Below, piece after piece: positions 22,144 through 30,283 of a stretch of DNA of 30,283 nucleotides. Numbering within the stretch: the first letter of the stretch is position 1; each line of letters starts with the position of its first letter. The notes beneath the pieces are model-generated. The model ran no database searches. It saw nothing but the letters and a program-made list of their open reading frames with translations, and was not told where the DNA came from. The stretch lies in assembly GCA_002502295.1 (NCBI GenBank), contig DANX01000099.1, positions 1 to 30,283 of the forward strand. The letters are read 5' to 3'. The position numbers were made by a program, and so were the translations under genes. Source of the DNA: Euryarchaeota archaeon UBA561. GTDB taxonomy: Archaea > Thermoplasmatota > Poseidoniia > Poseidoniales > Poseidoniaceae.

Positions 22144-23208
22144 ATGGATGAACAAATGGATACGAAGGCGAGTCAGCCAAGTGCCGCGATGGGGTTGCTG
22201 CTTGCGCCTCTGGCCGTGCTGCTCGCTCTTGCCACCACACGAGTCGTGGGCATTGAACACGACTTATCGTTGAACAACATGATGCCGATGCTTGTCGTCG
22301 CCGTCGCTAGCATGCTGGCCTTGGTGCCACGCATCGTTCAGGACTCTCAGCCCGGCCTATCCACCTCAACCGTTTCCCTCGGCGTGTTGGTGTTGGGACT
22401 GGTCGGCGCTGAATTGCTGTACATGTTCGCTGACGTTGACGCCCTCGCTGCGTTGATGTTTGCTCTCCTTGTCATCTTTGGGTCCAATTTGGATCTGCGT
22501 GGACGCCACGAGTGGAGAACGGCCTTGACCTTCTCGGCGATTGGGTTTTGGTTGGCCATCTCGGCTGCAGGCGACGCCTACGCAGCACTTCCATCGACCT
22601 ACACGACGGAAAGCGGCCAGCTCGTTTCCACCATCAATCTGGAGCGTCAAGCCACTGCATACGTTTTCTTCGCCTACTGGACGTTGGCCACCGTGGCCGG
22701 TTTACTGGCCGGTGTGCTCGCTCGGGGTAATCTCAACCCTGCGGGGGAGGAGGGATGGTTTTCGTTCCTCGGCCAGTCGAGTGGATTCAACCGTTCAGCT
22801 CTCCCGTTGATGGGAGCACTCACGGTCTGGATTCTCGCTTTTGCCGGTTCACTCTGGCACTTCAACAGCGTTGATGTGATCGACCAACTCGGCATCACCA
22901 CGGAAACCGGATACCACGGCTATGCTGGGTATTGGAGCGCTTTGCTCACCGGTGTTGTTGCACTCATCGTCGCTGGAATGGTGGCGGAGCGGTGGTACAC
23001 ACGTTCCATGCTTGTTGGTTCCATGTGGACGCTCTACCAAGTGGCAGCTTGGTTTGAAGCAGGAATGTGGTACAACCAAGATCTTGACGGCACATGGGGT
23101 GCACTGATCTGGCTTGCCATCACGTTTTTCCTTTGCGTTGGAATCTACTCAATCAGCAACCACGAACGCTACGGAGGTTGGGCCAACCTTGGAGTGCATG
23201 AACCTTCT
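22144..23208 (+). other. N-terminal ten-helix membrane extension of AglB
   Basis: Residues 1-355 contain hydrophobic segments near 17-33, 46-63, 75-98, 100-114, 126-143, 170-193, 221-239, 263-281, 288-305 and 320-338. The canonical first STT3 helix and the loop with Asp405 come after it. I recognise no known family in this segment. It is in frame with the catalytic domain, with no start codon and ribosome site that would clearly favour a shorter protein. Confidence 0.65.
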
Positions 23209-26200
23209 CAAGCCCGATTGTTCCTTCGCGCTCACGGGTCGAGCATGATGATTGCCCTTGCCTTCTTGGTCGGTCTAGCCATCAGGGTTCAGTGGTATGC
23301 TGTTCCTTCCATGAACGCCTTTGGAACGGGTAATTGGGACATGACTGGAGGTTCCGACCCGTGGTACATGAAGCGTGTTGTGGATTACATTCTCGCGAAC
23401 AATGCACATCTTGTCTACGACGCAGACAGATTCTATCCAATCGGCGGTATCAATCCACGTCCACCGCTCTTTACGTGGTCCATGGCCATTGGTGCCATGG
23501 TGCTGGAGCCCTTCCTGTCCACGCCCGAAGACGCTGTTTGGTGGAGCATGCTCGCTCTACCAGCCATCTACGGGGCTCTAACGGTGTTCCCCATCGCTAG
23601 CATGGCCAAGGATCACTTCGGCAAAGGAGCCGGCGTTCTTGCTGCTTGGCTCATCGCCTTCATGCCTGCTCACGTCACCCACTCAACATGGGCCTTGGCC
23701 GACCACGACGCCTTCGTGATGTTGTTCATCTCCATCGGGTTCATGTATTGGCTTAGGGCCGTCAAGTATTCCGGTTCGGCTCGCATTACAAAAACGACTT
23801 CGGCTCATCCAATGTCGTTTGTTCGTGCCTTCAACGACGTAGCCCAACATCGACAAGCTGCCATGGCAAACGCCACCCTCGCTGGTGTGGCGTTTGGGAT
23901 CGTCGCCCTCGGTTGGAAAGGGTTCGTTGTTGGCCCATCGATCCTCTTCTTAGCTTACGCTTTGCAAGTGGCGATGAACATGTTCCGACGTCGTGACTCA
24001 ACCACGTTGAGCGTGATGTTCCTCGTGATGTTGACCACCATTTTGTTGATGGTTCTGCCGTTTTACGCTCACCCTCAGCTCAACTTGGTGTTTGACTCGA
24101 CCGGATTGCAACCCTTCTTGTTCATCTTTGGATTCACGCTGGCCATCGCCTTTGTGACGACCGGTTTCCGTGACAAGCCTTGGTTGCTCGTTCTTGGGAC
24201 ACTCGCCGGTGCTGCGACCGTGTTCTTTGCCATCCTTTACGTGCTCAAAACACTGGAATATTCCAGTGCGTGGGACGTCTTGTTCACCGGCAGTGGATAC
24301 TTTACCAAGACCAAGATTTTTGGTACGGTTGCAGAAGCTAACGCTCCAAACCGAGCCCAACTCTTTGCTTCCTTTGGACCAATTACCTTCCTTCTCGCCC
24401 TCATCATGGGCGGTGGACTCCTGTGGCGAGGTCTACGCCACCGAAACGGAACGGCTTTGGTGTTTGGAGTTTGGGTCTTTGCGGCGACCTTCATGGCATG
24501 GAACGCTGCTCGTTTCATGTTCAACGCCACGCCCATCATGGCCATTCTTGGTGCTGCTGGGATCGTTGCATTCTGGCAATGGGCTGACTGGGGCCGTTTG
24601 GTTCGCTCGTGGAGGAAATTCGGTATTCGTACGCCTGCAGACCGCATCTCTGGTGCCCGAAAAGCCGTATGGCGTACACCGCAATTCTCTGCGGTTTTCC
24701 TCGTCATGATCATGATTTTTGGTCAACAAGCCACCTATGGTTTGGATTCTGCCATCCCAGGCACATCCAACCAAGAAAGCGAAATTGATGAGAAGATCTA
24801 CAACATCATGCCCGATATTCTTCGCTTCGACGGACTTGGCTTTTCGATTCTTGACAGCAGCACGTACGATGGACGCCGGTATTTAGGTAGCTTCGGTTCG
24901 TCCTTCAACGATAACGGATGGAATGCGGCTTACGAATGGTTGTCCAATCAAGACGCTGATGTAGCTTATTCTGAGAAACCTGCCTTTGTCTCATGGTGGG
25001 ATTACGGTTTCCAAGCGCTGACCACCGGTGAGCACCCGTCGGTTTCCGACAACTTCCAATCCGGTATTCCTGCAACCGGTAACATGCTTCTTGCACGCAA
25101 CCAAGACGACTTAACCGCCATGTTCATCTGGCAACTTGCCGAAGGCGACCGAACCTATGCCACGGAAGGCGACGCGCATCAATTTACGGAACCGTTCAAG
25201 AACATCATGGACAAGTACCTCGATGACGACCAACTGACTGAATTCAACACCATGCAACTCACCTTTGATGAGTCAATGATTGAATTCATTGAGGAGCGTT
25301 CATTCAACGTGGTTAAGACCAACCGGAACGTGGTTCTGGCAGAGGGATACACGCATGTGGCTGGAATCTTTAGCGACAACAAGGTCTACAAGATTTACAA
25401 AGACGGTGAGGCCATACCCTGCACTGATGCACTCTCGAACTCGTGCGTCGGTGATGCTTGGGATACAATGGACCAAGCTGAGATTACGTTCAACAACAAC
25501 GTTCGAACATCTGAAGAAACGGTGGAGGGTCGTACCCACACCATCATCGGTGATTATTGGTACACTGAGGATTTGCTCGATGAATACCTCTCTGTGTCTA
25601 CATCAATTCACCGCAAGAACGCCCGTTTGGCCTTGGTAACGCAACTTCTCACATCGGCAATGGATGCAAACTCTGACCACACAATTCACGACCTTTACGG
25701 CGACTTGATCAACCTCAACAGTCCTTACAGAGTCCAAGACTACGAAGGCCTTCCTGGTGAAACCATCACCCGCGACCACGAAATTCGGTACTTCGCCATC
25801 GATGACCGTTTGTATCCAAGAGCCGGACGATACACCGCCGATGCCAATTACAACCGCGGCCAACCGATGGGTATCTTTGGTGCACCCACCATTCTCGCTG
25901 GACAAGACATTACGACGTACATGAACGAAGTTTACGAAACCGTTCGTGGGGATTTCCAGGACGAAATGACTCGAGAAGAAGTGGACGATGCCATGCAGAA
26001 GGACTTCCTCAATCAACAGGCTGGTGCAGACATTGACATGCTTCAAATCGAGGATGTACGAGTCGACCACAACGCTGCCTTCTTCGACACCATGGTGGCA
26101 AGAACCTATGTCGGCTATGGAGCCTCCACGCTTGGCTTGGATGCCGGTTCAAACAACCCGCAACCAGCCCAGCACTTCGGCCAGTCTGGTTCACCGGGCA

Positions 26201-29200
26201 CGATTTTGACCAATGCATTGCCTCTACCTGGCGCCATGATGAATCACTTCGTCATTTCAAACTGGTACAGCGAAGTTCCTGAAGATCAAATCCAATCCAC
26301 GAACACGCTAGTCAAGATTCTGAAGTATTACCCTGGAGCAGAATTGACTGGACAAGTCTCCATCAGCGACACTGGTGAAGGTTTGCCTGGTGTCCGTTTG
26401 CTTGTCGAACGTGACGCTTTCTCCGGTGAAGGTCCAGAAGACCTTGACGAGGACACATATTGGGTCCCAATTGGCTTCGTTGACGCTGATGAGGAAGGCA
26501 ACTACGACTTCCTCGCCCCTGCCGGTCGCATCCGTGTCTCTGCCTTTGCAGGTGACTTTGACGCTACCACCGCAAGAGACAACATACGAGACGGCTCGTA
26601 CGGCGAGCGGTTGAGCGATATCCTCACCGAAACCAACGACGACCGTGTCGTCAATGAAATCACGGCCATTCTCGGCCAGGTCGCGAACATGACATGGCTG
26701 GGTGAAGCTCAATTGAACGTCACTGGCGACGAAGCGAACCGGACGGTCGACATGGATGACGTGCTTGACATCACCGTTGAGAGCAGTGGTGTGTCGGGTA
26801 CCGTAGTGTGGTCTGGCGATGAAGAATTCAACGGAGAGCCGATTTCTGAAACCACGTTCATCTTGCGCAACATTTGGTCAATGACGGACAACTACACCGT
26901 CGAAACGACGAGTGGCTCGTTCACATCAGAAGAATCACGTATTCTGCAAGGCACCGGAGAAGCGACGTTGGTCGAAAACGGATCCTTTGACAGCGAAGGC
27001 ATCGCACTTGCCAACAATTTCATTGGGACCTTTACCCGAGACATTGGCAACGACCGCTCGTTCTTCGCCAACGGAACATGGTCTGGAAACGGTGTTCTTG
27101 AAGCCTCGTGGGTTGAACCAACCGACGTGGTCGCTTGCGATGAGGACAACCAATCCAACGCCGTCATGCCCGTCAACGAAACATTCTGTCTCATTGACGA
27201 TGGTGGGGATTCACCCACCTACCGTCTTGAAGGAACGATTGACGCCTTTGGAACCTTCACCTCAGAAGGCACATCAACGCTCAGTCGTACCTACGGCGAC
27301 GCCGATGCTGGACAAGGGGAAACCCTCGAGGGTGCAGGCCTCTATGAAGGCACGGGAACCTTCAACGGAACCGGGTTGTTCATCGGTGTGGGGACGTTCT
27401 CAGGACCGATGGTTGAACCAGGTTCGTTCTACAAAACCGGTCTTCTACCCGGAACGTACAACATGATTGCCCAACTGGCCAACGGCAAAGAAGTCTTGCT
27501 GCCTGACCCGGTTGAGATTGGCATTGAACCAACGTATGACCTTGCTATGACCATGCCGGGTGCGATCTTCAAAGACACCCTCAACGACATGCACGGCGAT
27601 GCAATGCCAAACCAAACCATTGAATTTGTTGATGTAACCCTCGGAGAAGAGTTTGCCGTGATGATTCACACTGATGAAGAGGGCAACTTCTCCTATGGCC
27701 CTATCCCGCCGGGTGACTACTACTACCGTGGAGACGTTGACAGCGACGGATGGTACGATTACAACGAGTCCATCTTTGTTAATTCCGACATCACCAACAT
27801 CACGCTGGACCTTAACGTACCTGACACTGCAGATGTCACGCTGACGCTCGTTTCTCCGGTTGACCCGGTGACCCTCGAGCCGCTGTTTGATGTTGCCAAC
27901 CGAGTTATTACGTTCAAGAATGAAATTGACCTGCTCGACCCCATCAACGTGACAAGCGATGAAAACGGTGAGCTCTATGCGGAACTCTTGTTTGGTGTAT
28001 GGAACATCCGAGACGAAGTGAACCCTGAGTTCGTTTTGTTCGACCAAATCGAACTTGAACCCGGTACCGATGACCTTGTCAAAGACGTTACCTATGCCCA
28101 AGCGGCCTACATCAACGGCTCAATGCGAAACTTCCCCGGGCAAACCGTTGAGGAATGGAACAGTTGGTACGATGAGACACTCGAAGAAAACCGAGAACAA
28201 AGCACGCAACCAGCCTCTGGTTTGACGGTAAACTTTGTTTCGGGTAATTTCGAGGAATCTGTGGTGACCAACCTCACTGGGCATTTCTCAATTCGTGTCC
28301 CGTCAGGTTTCACCTACCACATGACTACCGAAAGCGTTGTCACCAACCGTGGTTATGGCAGCCTCGTGGCCGTTGAGACCGGTGTAGATACCGATCTTGG
28401 CATGCTCTACATCCAACCCACAACCTCGGTTATCGGTGCGGTTCACCTTTATGACAACAGCACACGGTGGGACTCGAGTTTCCCATTGTGGGAGGCGCCA
28501 GAGATCACGGCTACCAACGATGCTGGGTTGTCTTGGACAACCACCACGAACGAGTTTGGAGAGTTTGGCTTTGACCTTCCCGACGGTGATTGGGACATTG
28601 CTGTTTCCGATGACCGACTCAATGTTTCAACGGTTGAAGGCTTGGCCGTTAGCCGATCCAACACCGAGGCAATTTCGTCAATTGAGTTGATTGCTCAACC
28701 GGACGCAGTGGACGTGGTGATGCACGTCTACCTCAATGCCGCTGAAGACGGTACCTTTGAGAACGGCACGATGGCCACGCCGGCGTTCAGCCTAAAGCCC
28801 ATTGATGAAAACCGAGAAAGCCTCTACTACACCGCCGACGACTACACCGAGCCGGGAATCATCACGGTTTCCTTGACGCCCGGCGGGTACGACCTCGTGT
28901 TTAACCGGACCGGGGCAGGCGATGAAAATGCAACTGATTACGACTTGGTCGGTGAGGAATTCTTTGATGCCATCCGAATCAGTTTGGACGCCGTTGAGGA
29001 CCCCGTGGAAGTTGCGCTGAAGAACACGTATCTCGTTTCGGGAACCCTCTTCAACACCAGCAACGAAGGCATTGCTAACGATTTCTTGCTGTACAACGAA
29101 GCCGACGACCAGTGGTTCAACATGGGCTCTGATGAAAACGGCAGTTTTGCTGCTTATGTCCCCGCAGGGGATTGGTTGGTGATTGTGGCTCCGTTTACCA

Positions 29201-30283
29201 ACGGTGATCACACGGAGACACTGCGCCATCCGTTTACGGTCGATGCGGCCTCCAACCGCTTGGACCTCAGTTTGACCACGAACATCAGCGTTGAAGTTTC
29301 AATGCAATTGCTGGAAGCCGTGACCGAATCTCCATTGAGCGACATGACGGTCACCGCTGTGAGCCATGACGGATTTGGAAACATCACCTTTGAACGAACC
29401 GATGCTGATGGCAACTCAACTGAGTTGCTGATGCCTGGTAGCTGGAGTTTCTACTTCAATCGTACAATCGGTACAAAATCGTGGTTTATGGACACCAGTG
29501 ACAAGCCGTTCAGCACAGACGCCGCTGATGCCAACAACTCCCTCGTGCTTGAACCAGTTAATGCGACCCTCGAGGTCCAAATCGGAGGGAAGGTCTACTG
29601 GGACCTTGACAACAACAGTGCCCCGAGTTTTGGTGAAGGACTGCCGGACATGAACATCACCGTTGTTGGTGCGAACAATACCGAGTTCTCCGAAACAGTT
29701 TCAACCGATGAAGAAGGCGTATGGCGAATCTTCGTACCTATCCGCGACGTCTACAATGTGACCGTCGAGAAGGAAGGATTCGAGACCGTTTACTACGAAA
29801 CGGCCAACCAATCTGGATACACGGTTCACGACAGCCCGGACTCGACCGATATCGAGGTCACAGCCGGGTTGGTGAGTGCAGAAGGTACGGTCACGGACCA
29901 ACTTGATGCCGACCGACTGGTTGGAGCGACCATTGTCCTCTATCCAACCGCTGGTGTTGAACGCGAAGCGGTTGAGGTCGTCGGTACCATGAACGGTACA
30001 ACCCTTGAGTGGTCTGCAAGCGTCCAACCCGGCGAATGGGTTGTTGTCGTTTCCCAGACCAACCCCGGACCAAACGGTGGCGGAGTTGCGATTGGGCTGC
30101 TCGATGCTAGCGTTTCCAACGGTGGCAATGTGAGCATGGTCATGGCTCTTGGCGGGTACGTTGACCTAGCAACGTCTTGGACAGACATTGAGCAAAATGA
30201 ACACCATGCCGGTGCCATGAGCGATGGTTATTCCATGATTCAAGAAGCCGTAGAGCTTGAGGTCACCTTTGGTGATATGGCTT
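22144..30283 (+). CDS. aglB: Giant oligosaccharyltransferase catalytic subunit (AglB/STT3) with long N- and C-terminal extensions, 3' end beyond the window
   Basis: I read this frame through and found no stop from 22144 to the window end, so at least 2713 residues. AglB moves a lipid-linked glycan to Asn in N-x-S/T sequons on the outer face of the membrane. Residues 1-355 hold about ten extra membrane helices. The catalytic membrane domain runs from about 366, with Asp405 (GSDPWYM) as the first acidic motif, DxD at 520-522 (DHD), and the TIXE-like TVAE at 728-731. WWDYG, the STT3 hallmark, is at 951-955 in the ectodomain. From about 1398 onward come beta-rich modules, including nine units of about 96 residues. 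The start is set by an in-frame stop at 22132 and a GAGG before the ATG. AglB proteins are usually about 600-1000 residues, so this one is far larger. The function call rests on the motifs; the extensions' roles are unknown. Confidence 0.9.
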   Translation, partial: MDEQMDTKASQPSAAMGLLLAPLAVLLALATTRVVGIEHDLSLNNMMPMLVVAVASMLALVPRIVQDSQPGLSTSTVSLGVLVLGLVGAELLYMFADVDALAALMFALLVIFGSNLDLRGRHEWRTALTFSAIGFWLAISAAGDAYAALPSTYTTESGQLVSTINLERQATAYVFFAYWTLATVAGLLAGVLARGNLNPAGEEGWFSFLGQSSGFNRSALPLMGALTVWILAFAGSLWHFNSVDVIDQLGITTETGYHGYAGYWSALLTGVVALIVAGMVAERWYTRSMLVGSMWTLYQVAAWFEAGMWYNQDLDGTWGALIWLAITFFLCVGIYSISNHERYGGWANLGVHEPSQARLFLRAHGSSMMIALAFLVGLAIRVQWYAVPSMNAFGTGNWDMTGGSDPWYMKRVVDYILANNAHLVYDADRFYPIGGINPRPPLFTWSMAIGAMVLEPFLSTPEDAVWWSMLALPAIYGALTVFPIASMAKDHFGKGAGVLAAWLIAFMPAHVTHSTWALADHDAFVMLFISIGFMYWLRAVKYSGSARITKTTSAHPMSFVRAFNDVAQHRQAAMANATLAGVAFGIVALGWKGFVVGPSILFLAYALQVAMNMFRRRDSTTLSVMFLVMLTTILLMVLPFYAHPQLNLVFDSTGLQPFLFIFGFTLAIAFVTTGFRDKPWLLVLGTLAGAATVFFAILYVLKTLEYSSAWDVLFTGSGYFTKTKIFGTVAEANAPNRAQLFASFGPITFLLALIMGGGLLWRGLRHRNGTALVFGVWVFAATFMAWNAARFMFNATPIMAILGAAGIVAFWQWADWGRLVRSWRKFGIRTPADRISGARKAVWRTPQFSAVFLVMIMIFGQQATYGLDSAIPGTSNQESEIDEKIYNIMPDILRFDGLGFSILDSSTYDGRRYLGSFGSSFNDNGWNAAYEWLSNQDADVAYSEKPAFVSWWDYGFQALTTGEHPSVSDNFQSGIPATGNMLLARNQDDLTAMFIWQLAEGDRTYATEGDAHQFTEPFKNIMDKYLDDDQLTEFNTMQLTFDESMIEFIEERSFNVVKTNRNVVLAEGYTHVAGIFSDNKVYKIYKDGEAIPCTDALSNSCVGDAWDTMDQAEITFNNNVRTSEETVEGRTHTIIGDYWYTEDLLDEYLSVSTSIHRKNARLALVTQLLTSAMDANSDHTIHDLYGDLINLNSPYRVQDYEGLPGETITRDHEIRYFAIDDRLYPRAGRYTADANYNRGQPMGIFGAPTILAGQDITTYMNEVYETVRGDFQDEMTREEVDDAMQKDFLNQQAGADIDMLQIEDVRVDHNAAFFDTMVARTYVGYGASTLGLDAGSNNPQPAQHFGQSGSPGTILTNALPLPGAMMNHFVISNWYSEVPEDQIQSTNTLVKILKYYPGAELTGQVSISDTGEGLPGVRLLVERDAFSGEGPEDLDEDTYWVPIGFVDADEEGNYDFLAPAGRIRVSAFAGDFDATTARDNIRDGSYGERLSDILTETNDDRVVNEITAILGQVANMTWLGEAQLNVTGDEANRTVDMDDVLDITVESSGVSGTVVWSGDEEFNGEPISETTFILRNIWSMTDNYTVETTSGSFTSEESRILQGTGEATLVENGSFDSEGIALANNFIGTFTRDIGNDRSFFANGTWSGNGVLEASWVEPTDVVACDEDNQSNAVMPVNETFCLIDDGGDSPTYRLEGTIDAFGTFTSEGTSTLSRTYGDADAGQGETLEGAGLYEGTGTFNGTGLFIGVGTFSGPMVEPGSFYKTGLLPGTYNMIAQLANGKEVLLPDPVEIGIEPTYDLAMTMPGAIFKDTLNDMHGDAMPNQTIEFVDVTLGEEFAVMIHTDEEGNFSYGPIPPGDYYYRGDVDSDGWYDYNESIFVNSDITNITLDLNVPDTADVTLTLVSPVDPVTLEPLFDVANRVITFKNEIDLLDPINVTSDENGELYAELLFGVWNIRDEVNPEFVLFDQIELEPGTDDLVKDVTYAQAAYINGSMRNFPGQTVEEWNSWYDETLEENREQSTQPASGLTVNFVSGNFEESVVTNLTGHFSIRVPSGFTYHMTTESVVTNRGYGSLVAVETGVDTDLGMLYIQPTTSVIGAVHLYDNSTRWDSSFPLWEAPEITATNDAGLSWTTTTNEFGEFGFDLPDGDWDIAVSDDRLNVSTVEGLAVSRSNTEAISSIELIAQPDAVDVVMHVYLNAAEDGTFENGTMATPAFSLKPIDENRESLYYTADDYTEPGIITVSLTPGGYDLVFNRTGAGDENATDYDLVGEEFFDAIRISLDAVEDPVEVALKNTYLVSGTLFNTSNEGIANDFLLYNEADDQWFNMGSDENGSFAAYVPAGDWLVIVAPFTNGDHTETLRHPFTVDAASNRLDLSLTTNISVEVSMQLLEAVTESPLSDMTVTAVSHDGFGNITFERTDADGNSTELLMPGSWSFYFNRTIGTKSWFMDTSDKPFSTDAADANNSLVLEPVNATLEVQIGGKVYWDLDNNSAPSFGEGLPDMNITVVGANNTEFSETVSTDEEGVWRIFVPIRDVYNVTVEKEGFETVYYETANQSGYTVHDSPDSTDIEVTAGLVSAEGTVTDQLDADRLVGATIVLYPTAGVEREAVEVVGTMNGTTLEWSASVQPGEWVVVVSQTNPGPNGGGVAIGLLDASVSNGGNVSMVMALGGYVDLATSWTDIEQNEHHAGAMSDGYSMIQEAVELEVTFGDMA
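26335..27540 (+). other. First extension module of AglB: one CarboxypepD_reg-like unit and a Gly/Thr-rich region
   Basis: Residues 1398-1799 follow the catalytic ectodomain. They open with LTGQVSISDTGEGLPGVRLL and DEEGNYDFLAPAG, the pattern of a carboxypeptidase-regulatory-like domain. A Gly/Thr/Phe-rich segment follows with repeated G-T-F and G-T-G steps (around 1640-1760), suggestive of short stacked strands. Nine of the 36 extension sequons are here. Confidence 0.55.
27541..30283 (+). repeat. Tandem beta-sandwich-like repeats of about 96 residues in the AglB extension
   Basis: A recurring element of the form D-E-x-G-x-[FY]-x-x-x-[VL]-P-x-G-x-[WY]-x-[VI] appears at residues 1844, 1939, 2043, 2136, 2235 (variant), 2330, 2420, 2522 and about 2618 (variant). 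Spacings are 90-104 residues. The element is the turn and last strands of carboxypeptidase-regulatory/CnaB-like folds. The array is still running at the window edge. Confidence 0.65.

Noticed and set aside
24170..24709. Open frame of 179 codons on the plus strand, out of frame with aglB
   Set aside because: It overlaps the catalytic membrane domain of AglB in another frame. Its Ser/Pro-rich translation looks like a shadow.
27445..28101. Open frame of 218 codons on the minus strand
   Set aside because: It is opposite the aglB extension, which is continuous and has the repeat pattern. The antisense product has no recognisable features.
1..30283. CRISPR arrays, insertion sequences, integrase sites, rRNA genes
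   Set aside because: I saw no regularly spaced short repeats in non-coding DNA, no transposase or integrase motifs, no target-site duplications around either tRNA, and no rRNA-like sequence.
22144..30283. A hidden frameshift or stop in the giant aglB frame
   Set aside because: I read the frame codon by codon in nearly all lines and found no stop. Motifs on both sides of each domain border are in the same frame.

Overview
The window reads as a piece of a euryarchaeal genome, most likely a marine planktonic archaeon of the Marine Group II / Poseidoniia type. This assignment is inferred from gene content, not from a search. The pointers are a stand-alone GMP synthase ATP-pyrophosphatase subunit (GuaAb), an archaeal-style PurE, an AglB/STT3 oligosaccharyltransferase, a PGF-type C-terminal sorting tripartite, several long secreted proteins held by one membrane helix with acidic cytoplasmic tails, and TATA-like boxes placed for leaderless transcripts. 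GC content is moderate and coding density is very high. I see no insertion sequence, prophage, CRISPR array or rRNA.

Layout. (1) Positions 1-3283, plus strand: the tail of an unidentified protein, purE, guaAb and a membrane-anchored subtilisin-like protease. (2) 3351-3426, minus strand: tRNA-Asn. (3) 3453-14703, minus strand: a tightly packed six-gene set. In transcription order it holds a membrane-anchored OB-fold protein, a TctA-like membrane protein, a 1621-residue secreted protein with six lamin-tail domains and two phospholipase D motifs, a Bax-inhibitor-1-like protein, a 2-oxoglutarate/Fe(II) oxygenase and thymidine phosphorylase. Junctions are short, and stop codons often overlap the next ribosome binding site. 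(4) 14803-18579, plus strand: an HD-domain phosphohydrolase, a tRNA with a CAU anticodon, a PGF-CTERM-like surface protein and a three-helix membrane protein of unknown function. (5) 18799-20622, minus strand: a secreted, membrane-anchored protein with an acidic tail. (6) 20723-21997, plus strand: purD. (7) 22144 to the window end, plus strand: an open frame of at least 2713 codons encoding an oligosaccharyltransferase catalytic subunit with large extensions at both ends. It has no stop codon inside the window.

How the genes may work together. purE, guaAb and purD serve purine synthesis. The leftward six-gene set can be read as a pathway for attacking extracellular nucleic acid and using thymidine: OB folds and lamin-tail domains outside the cell, a PLD-type phosphodiesterase on the surface, a transporter-like protein, thymidine phosphorylase, and an oxygenase of the superfamily that contains thymine 7-hydroxylase. 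That reading is inference. The most unusual object is the giant AglB. It has all the recognisable catalytic motifs, preceded by about ten extra membrane helices and followed by at least 1300 residues of roughly 96-residue beta-sandwich-like repeats. The extension carries 36 N-glycosylation sequons, while the catalytic ectodomain carries none.
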